DNA of 64,000 nucleotides from Cervus elaphus. Its lineage: Eukaryota > Chordata > Mammalia > Artiodactyla > Cervidae. Shown here one piece after another: positions 1 through 10,965 of the stretch. Within the stretch, counting starts at the first letter, position 1. Each line of letters begins with the position of its first letter. The DNA is taken from NCBI RefSeq assembly GCF_910594005.1, contig NC_057820.1, positions 8,685,001-8,749,000 on the forward strand. Direction: 5' to 3'. The notes beneath the pieces are model-generated. The model was given only the letters and a program-made list of their open reading frames with translations. It did not search any database and had not been told where the DNA came from. Both the position numbers and the translations under genes were made by a program.

Positions 1-353
1 TGGAATTAGCCTAGTTTCTTCAAATGTTTTAATCTCCAAACGAAAATAGCTCTATCAATTGTTCTTACTGTAGAAGCATTATAAAATACTTAATGCAGAG
101 GAAAATAAAGAAATTAAAATCACCCCCACCCTGCTCATTATTGTTGACATTTTGGTGAAAAATAATCTTCCGAATACACATAAATGCACATGTCCAGGAG
201 CTATATTTAAAATGCACTATATTAACTCATTTTGAAATTTGCTTTTCTCAATAAAAGTGATAACAGACATTTTCCAAATCCATAAACAAATGGACATCGT
301 CATTTTTAATGGCTTCAGAGTTTTCAAGTGTAGAAAAGAAGAAAATGGAAATG

Positions 354-549
354 GCTCAGTTATATCTGACTCTTCGTGACCCCGTGGACTGTAGCCTACC
401 AGGCTTCTCTGTCCATGGGATTTCCCAGGCAAGAATACTGGAGTGGGTAGCCATTCCCTTCTCCAGGGGATCTTCCCCATGTAGGTGTTCAACCCGGGTC
501 TCCCACATTGCAGGCAGATTCTTTACCATCTGAGCCACCAGGGAAGCCT
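354..549 (-). mobile_element. Bov-tA SINE, near full length
   Basis: Reads antisense from the BovB-derived tail ('ctgactcttcgtgacccc') to the tRNA-derived head ending 'ccaccagggaagcc'. The reversed B box is degraded ('gttcaacccgggt'). It lies inside the L1 relic. No clear TSD was seen. Confidence 0.92.
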
Positions 550-553
550 TAAT

Positions 554-656
554 AATAGTGAAAACGTGGGGCAGGGGAAATAGCCATAGATTGTGGATAC
601 TGATTATCTAGTCCTTCTGCAATCTATGGGCATTTTCCCCCAAAATTTTCACTATT
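554..656. repeat. Imperfect inverted duplication (hairpin)
   Basis: Arms 554-593 and 620-656 pair around a 26-nt loop. The outer 11 bases ('aatagtgaaaa') and the inner 10 ('ccatagattg') match exactly, and the middle differs by substitutions and a 3-nt gap. The right arm matches the L1 text expected here, so the left arm looks like an inverted copy. Confidence 0.75.
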
Positions 657-1429
657 TTTATAATGTATGCTTTGTCGAACATCCTTTTCAATGTTTTCCT
701 TTATATATTTATCCTTGAGGTAAATTCCTAGAAGTAGAATAGCTGGTTCAAAGGGTAGTTTGAAAGTATTTTATGTATATATTTTTTAAATTTGCCAAAC
801 CACACTTCAGAAATATTGTACCACTTTATCCTGCTGATGGCGAATGAAAGTGTTCACCTCCCCGTGGCCTTGGCAGCATTAGAGATAGTAAATTCCTCAC
901 GCAGATGTAGGGATTTCGCTGACCTTTCAGCCCTCTGCCTGGCCCTGCTGTGGACCGATTTTCACCAACAGCCGTGAGCCAGGGCAGATGCGCCGTCTCT
1001 GTGGTCGTGAAGACTCGTCCTACAGAGATGTTTTCCTGGTGCCTCTATTTTGGTCTTAACATATTTCAGTCATGTCACATTGCTTCTTACACGCCCAGTA
1101 AATAACCTTAGAAATCTTGAGTTCACCATCGTTTATTCTAACTTGAATAAAGTCACAGCACACAAGTGGCTTATTAAAACAAAAGTAACCCACCTTCCAT
1201 AAAAGGAGCCTTTGTTTTCCTTATTTTTCTCTCTCTTCCTCTGTCTGAAGCCTCACGCCTTCCCCCTGCAACTCCCTCCGCCCTCCTAGCCCCCCACCAA
1301 GCAGCAGTTGCCAAGCCGTCTTGTGCCTTTTGCTTGGACGTGGACATGAATCCATCTGACCGTAGCTACACCGGAGCCCCTGCGCTAGAAGCACCAGCTC
1401 TGAGCTCATGGCACCCCCAGGCCACCCAG

Positions 1430-1516
1430 GATTCTGAGGCCAAGACTCCTGTTGTTTGTGTCTCCCTGGCGCCTGGCGCTGAAGAAGCACTCAATAAAGG
1501 TTTATTGAATGAATGA
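1430..1516 (+). repeat. L2 3' end
   Basis: Ends with the L2-like 'gcactcaataaaggtttattgaatgaatga'-type terminus (about 1487-1516), preceded by a 'cctggcgcctggcgct' block that corresponds to the usual 'gtgcctggcaca' region. Confidence 0.65.
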
Positions 1517-1572
1517 AACCTATCTCTGTTGTAGGTTGTCATGAGCAACGAAACAACCCAGTGGGTGAGCTG

Positions 1573-1705
1573 GGAGGAGCTCTGTCCTGGAGACTGCCGA
1601 CCCAGAGACTGACTTTGTCTTTGCAACCGACTTTGCTGTGTGACCGTGGGCTAATTCCTCTCCTCTGTCAGGCTCCGTTTCTTTATCTGAAGTGAATTTG
1701 TGAGA
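1573..1705 (+). repeat. MIR SINE fragment
   Basis: Core-SINE pattern: 'gctgtgtgaccgtgggc' near 1635, then 'tcctctcctctgtcaggctccgtttctttatctg', as in the MIR core and 3' part. Confidence 0.6.
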
Positions 1706-1795
1706 TGCGATCAGTGGTTTCCAAGCCTGTTGTCATCAGAGTCACCTGGAAAGTTTAAAAAAAAAAATACTAATTTGGGGGCTCCACCCCCCCAA
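1706..1795. repeat. MER5A-type hAT relic, 5' part
   Basis: 'tcagtggtttccaagcctg' near 1709, 'cagagtcacctggaaag' near 1738 and 'ggctccacccccc' near 1780 follow the left half of MER5A. The right half is missing; a headless Bov-A begins directly after. Confidence 0.6.
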
Positions 1796-1915
1796 TGCAG
1801 GGCCCTGGAGGAGGAAATGGCAACCCATTCCAGTATTCTTGCCTGGAAAATCCCATGGATAGAGGAGCCTGGTGGGCTACAGTCCATGGGGTCGCAACAA
1901 GTGACTGAGCATGCA
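1796..1915 (+). mobile_element. Bov-A SINE without tRNA head
   Basis: Starts at 'ctggaggaggaaatggc', the boundary between tRNA head and BovB-derived body, and runs to 'gtgactgagcatgcacaca'. The tRNA-like promoter part is absent. Confidence 0.88.
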
Positions 1916-1949
1916 CACACACTTCTCTCTGTGTATCTGCTTCTCCCTT

Positions 1950-2110
1950 AGGTGACATATTGCCAGCTTTGAGGCTTCTGTTTGCAGATCTGTAAAATGG
2001 GGATGATAACCACGGAAAGTGCCCTGAGAACTAACTCCATGGGGCTGAAACAAGACTCTAATTATGGGGGGGACAGACCTCAAAAACTTATAACAGTGCC
2101 AAACATGTGC
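1950..2110 (+). repeat. MIR fragment
   Basis: 'gatctgtaaaatggggatgat' near 1988 and 'aacagtgccaaacatgtgc' near 2092 match the MIR 3' half. Confidence 0.55.
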
Positions 2111-2184
2111 ATGAACTATTGGCCTCTTCTGTCTGCTTTTCTCAGTGTGACTTGGGGTCCGGTTTTGGATATAGCCAAACCTGG

Positions 2185-2393
2185 GTCTTCCCTGGTGGCT
2201 CAGTTGGTAAAAGAATTTGCAACGTGGGAGACCCGGGTTTGATCCCTGGGTCGGGAAGATGCTCTGGAGAAGGAAATGGAAACCCACTCCAGTATTCTTG
2301 CCTGGGAAATCCCATGGACAGAGAAGCCTGCTGGGCTACAGTCCATGGGGTTGCAAAGAGTTGGACACGACTTAGCAACTAAACAACAATAAA
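2185..2393 (+). mobile_element. Bov-tA SINE, full length
   Basis: Complete head with A-box region 'tggctcagttggtaaaag' (2198-2215) and B-box region 'gggtttgatccctgg' (one change from GTTCGA). The body runs to 'cttagcaactaaacaacaa'. Confidence 0.95.
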
Positions 2394-2999
2394 AACCCCC
2401 AAGTTAGGTAATGTCTTGCTGAGGCCCCTGTTTTGCTTGTCCCATGGGAGTCCAGATTCTCTTGAAATCCAGCCCCCGCCTCCACCACCATTTGTTCCTC
2501 TCTTGAGGGCAGGGGATCATCTCTTTCCAGCTTCCCCCAAACTCTTGGCTCTTGAGTTAACTTACCCATTCCCTCTCATTGCGCCTCTATCCCCTGTTCT
2601 GTCCCATATCCCAATCCTCTGACACTTTCTCAGATTTGTCTTCCAAGTTGGCAGGTGGCCCACTCCCAGGTTGGCTGGCTGCCCTGTGTTGGGGTCAGGG
2701 TGTAGGGATGATGCTGTAAATGCTGACAAGAAGCTGAGTGGACCAAGACGTGGGTACCATCTCACTACCCCTCCCGCCACCAGGAACAGAGGGGACCCGG
2801 TCTAGTTTTTCTCGTGCTCTCTCTGAAGGCCTGCCCCTGAAGAGTGCTGTTGATGAGAAGCAAGAGCAGGAAGACAGAGCGAAGGCAACAAAGAGTCATT
2901 GAGAGGCGACTCTGTCCCGGGTCCCATCCTCGGCCACTCTGTACATGTTTTCATAACAGCTGAGCTTTACAGCACATCTCCTTTGCCGCACAGTTTCTT
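2394..2999. other. Unassigned sequence
   Basis: Pyrimidine-rich at 2430-2640, possibly a worn L2 tail ('cttgagggcaggggatcat' near 2503), but not clear enough to call. No coding frame stands out. Confidence 0.4.
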
Positions 3000-3200
3000 C
3001 AGTTCAGTTCAGTCGCTCAGTCATGTCAGACTCTTTGCGACCCCATGGACTGCAGCATGTCAGGCCTCCCTGTCCATCACCAACTCCCGGAGTCCACCCA
3101 AACTCATGTCCATTGAGCTGGTGATGCCATCCAACCACCTCATCCTCTGTCGTCCCCTTTTCCTCCCGCCCTCAATCTTTCACAGCATCGGGGTCTTTAG
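3000..3200 (-). mobile_element. BovB 3' end, 5'-truncated
   Basis: Begins with the short tandem 'ttcagttcagttcag' typical of the BovB 3' terminus in reverse, then 'gactctttgcgaccccatgg' and 'tgatgccatccaaccacctc'. It breaks off within the 'cagcatcggggtcttt' block. Confidence 0.93.
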
Positions 3201-3235
3201 GGCGTCTAATTTAGCCCTTGTCTCAGGCCTGCAGT

Positions 3236-3375
3236 GGGAGTTGTGATCCTCACCTTCCAGGTGAGAAAGCTGAGATGGAAAAGTGACGTGTGTAGTCTAA
3301 CATTACCCGTCAGCAGGAGGCAGAACCGGGATTTGAACCCTGCGTGGGGCATTGACTCCAGGCTCTGCCCTGCCT
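3236..3375 (-). repeat. MIR fragment
   Basis: 'aggtgagaaagctgagatgg' near 3259 and 'gaaccgggatttgaaccctg' near 3324 are the reversed MIR core. Confidence 0.65.
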
Positions 3376-3799
3376 GACGGGAATGGGTGCTTATTCACGC
3401 TCCATGTTTAGCACTTAAATTTCCAGGGAAATGCTTGAACCTAGAATGGGATTTCGTCTTAAGTTTTTGGAGCCAAAATTATTTTAATTTTATGGCTAGG
3501 AAAAATGTAAACTTACATTTTCAGCAGACCAGAGATGATAAAGTGTGCATTTGTCAAATAAAATTCTTTGCCGTGATAAAGTAAATTATTCCTTGGCCTT
3601 GTAAAAAATTAGGCCTCACTTGAACTGTTTTCACTTCAGCCTTTGCTAATATTTCTGTTATCTCCATTAGGGATTACAATGATGAATGCCTTTTATTCGC
3701 ATCGTTAAGCACTTCAGTGAATGTGTGAGCACACAGAACATCATAAGTCACAGGGAAATGAAACAACATGGTCTCCTGGAACGAAGGGAAATCTTGAGA
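3376..3799. other. Unassigned AT-rich sequence
   Basis: Mostly AT-rich text with no repeat, RNA gene or coding signature that I recognise. Confidence 0.4.
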
Positions 3800-4023
3800 G
3801 CCTGACAGATTGGGGTTAGCAGCCTGTCTCTGCCACTCTCTGGCTATGCAAACTTGGTCAAATTCCTCAGCTTCGCTGGGTCTCTGGCTCTTAATGTGTA
3901 AAACACAGATAACAAAACTTATCTCGCTGGGTAATTTTAAGGATGGAATGAGATGACATACTTATAGCACTTTGCACAGTTCCTGGCATGAAGTAAGTGC
4001 GTAATAAATGTCATGGTTATTAT
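3800..4023 (+). repeat. MIR SINE, nearly complete
   Basis: 'tctctgccactctctggct' near 3825, then 'aaacttggtcaaattcctcag', 'aatgagatgacatact' and 'cctggcatgaagtaagtgc' follow MIR in order from mid-head to the 3' end. Confidence 0.75.
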
Positions 4024-4234
4024 TGGAACGGCTCTCATGGTAACTAACTGTTTAATGACACGCCCAGCACTCACTCCAGTTATTAGTCCTTTGGGCAGCA
4101 AGACTGAGTTTAGGCCTTACTGTCTGATGGACCCCAGCTGCTGAGGTACTTCTGCCTCTGTTAGAAATAGGTCAGGCAGTAGGCAAATGAAGCTCATTAA
4201 TGGGTGTTATCTGTTGAGATCCTTTTGGCTACAA

Positions 4235-4490
4235 GCAACAGAATATCCTGGCTTCCCAGGTGGCATGTGTGGTAAAGAACCCACTTGCCAATGCAGGGAG
4301 ACATAAGAGACACAGGTTGCATCCCTGGGTCTGGAAGATCCCCTGGAGAAGGGCATGGCAACCCACTCCATTATTCTTGCCTGGAGAATCTCCTGGACAG
4401 AGGAGCTCGGTGGGCTGCAGTCCATAGGTTTGCACAGAGCTGGACACAACTAAAGCGACTTAGCACTCATGCATACATGCAACAGAATAT
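4235..4490 (+). mobile_element. Bov-tA SINE with 12-bp TSD
   Basis: The element spans 4247-4478. A perfect duplication 'gcaacagaatat' sits at 4235-4246 and 4479-4490. It has the longer head type ('ggagacataagagacacagg') and ends 'gcgacttagcactcatgca'. The B box is altered ('gttgcatcc'), so Pol III activity is unlikely. Confidence 0.97.
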
Positions 4491-4881
4491 ACAATTTAAA
4501 AGTGTCTTAAAAATTAGGAATAGTGATCACCTCTCACAACAAGAATTCTCAGGGCTAGGTGATCCTGAGGTTATTTAAGTTGCTGAAAGATGCCACTGAG
4601 TTCTCAAATTCTTACCTTTCTTCTTAGCCATTCTCAGCCTATTGTCTGTTAGGCTGGCTCCCTTGTGGTCCCAAGATGGCTGCAATAACACCAGGTATCA
4701 CAGCTTTACAGCACAAAATCCAAAGGTCAGAAAGAGCAAAGGGGACCTATTGACCCACATGCCCCTTTTAAATAAAGAAGAAAAATTTTCTCAAAGCTCA
4801 GCCTTCCAGACTATTGCTCATCCCCTTTATTGGCTAGAGTTATTACCAGACACTCATCCCAGACCAGTGCTAAGGGGAACG
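4491..4881. other. Unassigned sequence
   Basis: No recognisable element. Open frames here do not resemble a known protein. Confidence 0.4.
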
Positions 4882-5097
4882 GTTCAGGCCAGTCATTCTC
4901 AACTCTGGCTGAGATTGAGTTGGGGAGCCTTTAAAATATCAAGATAAACAGATGTTCAGGTTCTACACTTGGAGACTAATTTAATTGGGCTCAGTTGGGG
5001 CCCTGTTGTGCACACACACATTGTGTGTGTGTGTGTATGTGTGTGCATTCCAAAGAGCTCTGATAAACACCTAGGGTTGAGAATCATTGGCTCAGAC
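4882..5097. repeat. MER5A hAT (Charlie-type) element with decayed TSD
   Basis: The element spans 4890-5089. Terminal inverted repeats are 'cagtcattctcaac' and 'gttgagaatcattg'. Flanks 'gttcaggc' (4882-4889) and 'gctcagac' (5090-5097) agree at 6 of 8 positions, as expected for an old hAT 8-bp duplication. A CA/TG microsatellite has grown inside it. Confidence 0.8.
5009..5046. repeat. CA/TG microsatellite, mirror-paired
   Basis: 'gtgcacacacacatt' is followed directly by a 'gtgtgtgtgtgtgtatgtgtgtgc' tract. The CA half can pair with the TG half, giving a self-complementary hairpin. Confidence 0.9.
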
Positions 5098-5269
5098 TCT
5101 CCAGGTCTCTCCCTGTGGGACAGAGCATCCTGGTCTTCAGTGAAGCACATGGTCATAGGACATCTGAGCCAACTTCAGTTCTGGAAATGGGACTGCGGTA
5201 GGTGTCCAAATGCATCTCCCAACACAGGTCCAGGCAGAATATCTGGATGAGGCCACATGGTATTATGAA

Positions 5270-5485
5270 AAAAATACAATCTGACAGACCCGAGAACTCC
5301 AATTCTACCACTTGCAAATTGCGTCAGTTTGATTAGCTTCATCTCTCTGAGTCTCGTTACCCAGACAATGAAGGGAATACTACCGACCTCTTGGAGAAGT
5401 TTTGAGGTTACAAGACGGCCAGGCAGTGAGAACTGCTGAAACAGGTGAGGGCTCAGTACATGCTGGCTAATGTCCCCGGAGGCTA
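5270..5485 (+). repeat. MIR SINE
   Basis: 'ccacttgcaaattgcgtcag' near 5309, 'atctctctgagtctcgttac' near 5341 and 'gagggctcagtacatgctgg' near 5449 follow MIR order. Confidence 0.6.
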
Positions 5486-6811
5486 GATTTTCCTTTTCCA
5501 GACCAGAAAATATAACGGGCCCCGCCCCGGGGCCTTTTGGCCTGTCCAACGTGGTCGTGACCTGAATACTTGACCAAAGCAACAAGAGCAATGTTCCTCT
5601 GTGTTGTTTGGATCAGAGGCTTGGCACAGAGTGGGTCAGAACGGTGCCCTAGGCAGAGTTGGGTGGAAGGTTTCGGAGACCACGTAGGAAAGAGTGAGGT
5701 GTGAGTTCTGGCTGGATCCGAGGCATATCAGAGGCTGCAGAGCCCAGGCCTAACTGCTTAATGGGAGCTCTGGGCCTGTCCAGCCTCCTCCCTGTCAACC
5801 TGGTGGCCTGTTTATCTGCCTACTGGCCAGGAAAAGAGTCAAGTGTAAACCAGCATTTCATGGAAATGGGTTGTCAGGTCACTGAATCAATATATTACAG
5901 TTAATCTGTTAGAAACGGCAAGGCTCCCCATTTGTAAACGTCTCCTTGATAAGCCTGTTAGAGCATATACAACTGGGAAAATGAATGGCTTTCCACCAGC
6001 AGCCCTGGGATCAGTGTACCCCTGTGCTTGTCCAGATGACCTCCCAGACCAGCTGACCCAGTCCAGCTGACCCCAACCCAATCCTACACACGTGGACCCA
6101 ACTGAGCAGAGCTCTGTGCTTTTCCACTGGGGACAAGGGCTCTCCAAGGAGAAGGTGTGGACCTCCATTTTTTTAAAGGCTCAGAGAATGGGGATGAAGT
6201 AATTCTAGGAGTTTTCCTGGTGTAAGAATGCAATCGTGGGCTGAATACTCAGAGGACACTGGGCTTGGCTCCTGCTTCTCAGCTGGATGCCGTGTGGTTC
6301 CAGTAAGCTGCTGAATCACGTCCTATGGGAGCTTAACCTCCATAGATATAACTCCACAAACTTGGTAAAAGAGCTGGTGAAGAAGGGAGATGGTGATCTA
6401 CAACGCGGGTGATTCTGCCTGCCCGTATACACAGTGAGCACGTACCCTGGAGTGAGAGGTAGGCGATGCGGATCTGAGTTGTCTAAGTCAGTGTTGGTCT
6501 GCTTATCCCCCGCGCCACATGCATCTTACTGTGTTGGGTGTGATTCAAGGAACTAGGGCAAATGTGTTTGACTGTAGACCTCTCTTGCCAGGCTGGCTAA
6601 CTTCAGAACCCAAGTCCTGTGCAGGATGGAACTCCATTCTCTCGGGCAACATGACGGTGGCAGTGCCTAGGCTGTCTTACCTCATTTTCCCTTCCAGAGT
6701 GGGAGGCTCCTTATGGAGAAATCTGGTTCTTCTCCAGCTCTTCGTTGACCTTGCTTCCTCTCTCCGAGAACCTAGTATAGAGCCCTGCACTTACCAAATA
6801 CTGAGACCAGC
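5486..6811. other. Unassigned 1.3-kb stretch
   Basis: Average composition. No repeat family was recognised and no frame shows coding character. It could hold worn repeats or conserved non-coding DNA; alignment is needed to tell. Confidence 0.4.
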
Positions 6812-7036
6812 ACTTGCATGCCTGTGTGCTAAGTCACTTCAGTCGTGTCCACCTCTTTGTGACCCTGTGGACCATAGCCCGCCAGGCTCCTCTGTTCATG
6901 GGATTCTCCAGGCAAGAATACTGGAGTGGGTTGCCACGCCTTCCCCCAGGGGATCTTCCCAACCTACAGACTGAACCCACGTCTCTTAAGTCTCCTGCAT
7001 TGGCAGGCAGATTCTTTACCACGAGAGCCATATTTG
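6812..7036 (-). mobile_element. Bov-tA SINE, longer-head type
   Basis: Antisense from 'tgtgctaagtcacttcagtc' through 'aagaatactggagtgggttg' to 'ggcagattctttaccacgag'. The reversed B-box region is 'actgaacccacgtct'. The terminal 'ccagggaagccc' has decayed. Confidence 0.92.
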
Positions 7037-7485
7037 GTGCCCGTCTATTTCCACTTCCTCCTTAAATGGAAGCTGAGGCAGAGATACTATTGGGACTCAC
7101 CTTTTCTAGCCAAGTCAGTCTCAGCGGTGAGGTCCTGGACAGACCAGACAGACCAGATAGACCAGTGAGTTCCTTCTTTAGGATTCCTGAATTTAGGAAT
7201 GGCACAGTGGCTCAGGAATAAAAGATGGAGGCAGGATTTTTAATGGTATTCAAACCCCAGGTTTCGGTATGTCCTGGAATCCAAATACTGTGTTTGCATG
7301 AGACCTAGCATCCTTATAAGAAATGTGCATACATGCCTAGTTCAAGGTCCGTTTCAGTCACTTGAAGCCAAAGAAGTTTTAAAGCAACACAATAAGTTAG
7401 ATTAGACAATGACCCCATGTCACTTGGATCAAAGGTTCCAGGTAGGCTTATTGGCAGAGATTCTCACAGGCTATCCCACCTTAAA
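7037..7485. other. Unassigned, with a small 9-bp tandem
   Basis: Contains about 2.8 copies of a 9-nt unit, 'agaccagac', at 7141-7165. Otherwise nothing recognised. Confidence 0.4.
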
Positions 7486-7633
7486 AATGAGCTCTGTTGA
7501 ACCTGAAGCTAATGCAACATTGTAAATAAACTATACTCCAATAGAATTTTTATAAAAAAGAAATATATACTTGGTCATTCAGATTATCAAAAACAACAAA
7601 ACAATAACCAAAAAAAGAATGAGCCTTGTTGAA
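7486..7633 (+). mobile_element. L1 3' end, very short, with 16-bp TSD
   Basis: The insert spans 7502-7617 and carries the L1 terminus 'aaactatactccaatagaat' followed by an A-rich tail. Flanking 'aatgagctctgttgaa' (7486-7501) and 'aatgagccttgttgaa' (7618-7633) match at 14 of 16 positions. Confidence 0.88.
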
Positions 7634-8429
7634 GATTTTGGAGTGGCCACAGGGCTGAAGCTATTAGTTGATTGTCTCAGCCTGGGACCTTGTGGCTTGA
7701 GCCAGAGCTGATATAAGGCTACTCTCTAGATGGACATCTCTCAGGCCAACCAGTTAGGAGACACTGGTTATGTGTCATCAGACATAACTAAGGATTCAGA
7801 TGAAATGTGGAGACTTGGTTTTGCCTTTTCCATGATGACTCTTCCCTCAAGCAACTGCATGTTGGGAAAATGGCTCAGCTTCAATACTTTGGTTCAGTCT
7901 GTGAAATGAAATTATCTCCTGCCATATCAATAAACAAGAAATGTCTCAGCCATCAGCGATTTCTGGCCTCCAAATGTGAATGAGAACTCCCCAAACTGTA
8001 ATCCAGCAGATGCTGCCACCCCTGATGGTGATTGCTGAGGAGCTGGGGAAATGCAAGAAGCAAGGTGAACAAGGAAACAGGCAGGACTGGCCCCAGATAG
8101 CTGAGGAGCATGTGAAAGGAATGGATTCAGTGAGCCCAGAGTCTTGCACCTTCGCATACAGAGAATGCTGAATTCCTTAGCTTGTTCCCTGATCTCTGAT
8201 GCTCAGACTGCCTGCTCCCTTTGTTGCAAACTTGTATACAGCCTGACTCCCCCTCCAGCCTGGAGCAGTTTTCTCAGAGCTCCTGGGATGCTGCCTCCTG
8301 GCCTAAACATTCCCAGCAAATAAAATAACTTTCTACTTTCAGGTTGTGACTTTACTTTTTAGTCAGCAATTCTAACCCAGAACACAGCCTTCCTATTCTG
8401 TTGTTTTTGGTGAAACCGTAACCAAACTT
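7634..8429. other. Unassigned sequence
   Basis: No family recognised. Short overlapping frames near 7927-8171 on both strands are not protein-like. Confidence 0.4.
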
Positions 8430-8590
8430 TCAGGAGGCCGTGTGGGTCTGAGACTTAGAAGACCTGAGTTCTGGTCTTCTGTGAATGATTTGTTTCATCT
8501 CTCCGGGCCTCTGTTGACTGGTTTTAAAACGAGATTATCAGACCAGAAATGGGACAGAAGGTTTGTCTTGTCATCTCCTTCCACACTTGC
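8430..8590 (+). repeat. MIR fragment
   Basis: 'gaagacctgagttctggtct' near 8458 and 'catctctccgggcctctgtt' near 8496 fit the MIR head and core. Confidence 0.55.
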
Positions 8591-9162
8591 CAGCTGACTC
8601 AACTACTACCTTCTCACCCAAATTAGCAGATAATGTTCACAGCACAAACTCAGGAATGCAAGACGTATTTATACCTTTGTGTTTTTCTACAATGAACTTG
8701 ATTTTTGTCTCAAGCCCCATTTATACCTGAGTGGTATAAAGTGGTCCCATCTTTCACCAGGGTCATGGGTAACTTCTGGAAGTTTTTAAGAGGCTGATTC
8801 ATTGACCTTTAATTACCCTCTTCCTCCCCCGTTATCCTGTCTTGTTCTCAGTCTTTGGTAGTTGCCCTTGCAGAGGCCCCCACATGAATCCCATGGACCC
8901 TTCTCAGGGTGTATCTTTATGACCTTGCGTGTCCTCCTGACTTCCTTGGCCTCCGGGATGTCTGTCTCCTTCCCCCCTGCAAACTCTCTGCATCCCCCAG
9001 TCTCCATCTCCTTGCACTGGTCTGTCTTGCTCATCCTTTGCTTCTTGGAGCTCCCAAGGATCTCATTCTTGGCCTTCTCCTCTTATCACTTTAGAAGCTC
9101 TTTCATTCTCTGGAATTTCATTATTTCTCAGTTTAAACCACTCTCAGTAAGTTGCTAACCCC
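8591..9162. other. Unassigned, pyrimidine-rich part
   Basis: 8815-9120 is C/T-rich and could be a worn L2 coding segment, but no diagnostic block is firm. Confidence 0.35.
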
Positions 9163-9383
9163 ATCAAACCTCTCTGGGTGTGTGTGTATGCATTCTCAGC
9201 CGTGTCCTACTCTTTGCAGTCCACCAGACTCCTCTGCCCATGGAATTTTCTAGGCAAGAATACTGGTGTAGGTTGCCATTTCCTTCTCCAGGGGATCTCC
9301 AAGGACTGAACCTGTGGCTCTCGTGTCTCCTGCATTGGCAGGGGAATTCTTTACCACTAGCACCACTTGGGAATCAAACCTCT
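9163..9383 (-). mobile_element. Bov-tA SINE with 11-bp TSD
   Basis: The element spans 9174-9372. A perfect duplication 'atcaaacctct' is at 9163-9173 and 9373-9383. An internal deletion removes the 'gaccccatggactgtag' block (only 'tttgcagtccaccag' remains). Confidence 0.96.
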
Positions 9384-9599
9384 ATTCCTATGTTAAACTC
9401 CTCTCCTAAGCTTCATTTAGGTTTCCATCCTTTCCATTTACAAATACATGTCAAGAGTTTTATGCATGCCAGGATTTGCCCTACTTTGGATTCATAGATG
9501 AATAAAGCCCACTGTTCTTTGAAGACATTGGCTGTTGGACAACTCAACTTGGATAACACATGCACAACTCATACTGAACTCAGGCTATAACTCACTCTC

Positions 9600-10290
9600 T
9601 GACCCACACCTGCTCTGGTGCCTGTGTTTAGTTTAGGGTGTTATCACCCAGCTAGTTGCTCTGGCTAGAAACTCAGGGGTTATCCTGGACTAGCTCTAAC
9701 CTCAATCTCTATGTCCTGTGATTTTTTTCAATGAATGTTTCTGAATCTTTATGCTGACCATCTGCTTTCTCAGCACGGCTCCATCCTTGGAGCTCATCTC
9801 CTACTGATTCTTTTGCAAGAAGCTTCTCGTGAATCCTGGGGCCTTCAAGATTGCTCCTGAACGCAAACAGGGCTATGTCACCCTCTGGTTAAAACTTCCG
9901 AGGGCTTCTCCTGGTGTCTGGAGTAGACTGCAGATACTCTACAGATATCCGTGTGATATCCCGTGTATCCTGGCAAGCTTGCTCACCCTGTTTCTCTGCC
10001 ATTCTGTGTCTTGCTTTCGAGCTCTGAGCTGCTTGTAGTTTAGCCGCCTTGTTTTTTTAGGTGCATGACTCCCTGAGCTTGTGGTCCCCTACGCTGATTT
10101 CTCACTTACCTAGTTCCATTTGTTCTTTAAACCTAACCTCAGGCATCAGTACCTCAAAAAACATTTCCTGATCTCTCCCTCCCCACCTCATTATACTTCG
10201 ACACCCTGGGTTCTGTGCAATCATACCAGTCTGTCCATGTCTTTCCCACTCCACATCCCATTGTTTTATCTGTTCACATATGTCTACTAT
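9600..10290 (+). repeat. L2 LINE, C-terminal coding plus 3' part
   Basis: L2-like blocks occur in order: 'aaactcaggggttatcctgg' near 9670, 'ccctctggttaaaacttcc' near 9881, 'aacctaacctcaggcatca' near 10130, then a 3' UTR-like stretch. There are many stops; this is a dead relic. Confidence 0.65.
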
Positions 10291-10897
10291 AGGAATTGAA
10301 ATATATGTTGAAAAAAATTAAGTTAAAAATCCCATATATGTGCCTAGCAATTCTATGTTAGTTACTTGATCAGCCTGGCTCAGAAGAATTTCTGGGGCTG
10401 GAGGAAAAATGTGTCCACAGGATTGTCCAAAGTGCCCAGCTTGGCCAAGAACTGAAATTTCACCTTTGACCCACTGACTTTCCATCCCAGGCCCTGACTT
10501 TAAGACCACAGCAAAGCTCCCAGAATTTCAAGGCATGGGACAATCTCTCTGCCCCACAGATTAATTTTAGAGTCATTGAAATTCTGCCAGCTCTGGGGGC
10601 AATGATTGGGAGCCAGGCTGACAACCAGCAAAGGAGGAAATTACTCTGTGTCTATTTCAAGATGAGGGAGCTGTAACCACTGGTGCCTCCCCCGGTGATG
10701 CTGTTCGAAAAAACATAAATTTAATACTTTCATGAAACTCAATCTTCTAACCATAAGTGTTTCATGGCTCTCTTTGATGTTCAGGAAAAGTTTCCTGGTG
10801 CCAATGTCTTTTGCACATATGGTGTGAAAGCCGCCTTACACGTGAGTCCAGCATCTTGGGTCCCCACCTATCTGGAAGGAAGAATTAACACTTGTTT
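10291..10897. other. Unassigned sequence
   Basis: No repeat or gene recognised. One 63-aa minus frame has no family resemblance. Confidence 0.4.
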
Positions 10898-10965
10898 CAA
10901 TAACTCAACAAATATTTATTCAGTGTCTGCTATGTTTGAACCACACTGTGCTGGAGAATGATGAA
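10898..10965 (-). repeat. L2 3' end, antisense
   Basis: 'caacaaatatttattcagtgtctgctatg'-type start (10906-10934), followed by 'cactgtgctgg'. Confidence 0.65.

Larger units (their letters stand above)
50..900 (-). repeat. Ancient L1 3' region, antisense
   Basis: The text runs along an L1-type 3' UTR in reverse: an A/T-rich stretch, then the 'ttttaatggctt' block near 305, the 'gaacatcctttt' block near 680 and the 'aaattcctagaagtagaat' block near 720. It is interrupted by a Bov-tA at 354-549 and a local inverted duplication. Heavy divergence points to an old mammal-wide L1M-type copy with no coding capacity. Confidence 0.7.

Noticed and set aside
2185..2260. tRNA gene suggested by A and B boxes
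   Set aside because: It is the tRNA-derived head of a Bov-tA SINE, continuous with the BovB-derived body.
5701..6168. Possible exons from 67-aa and 93-aa frames
   Set aside because: Short, overlapping on opposite strands, and no protein similarity recognised.
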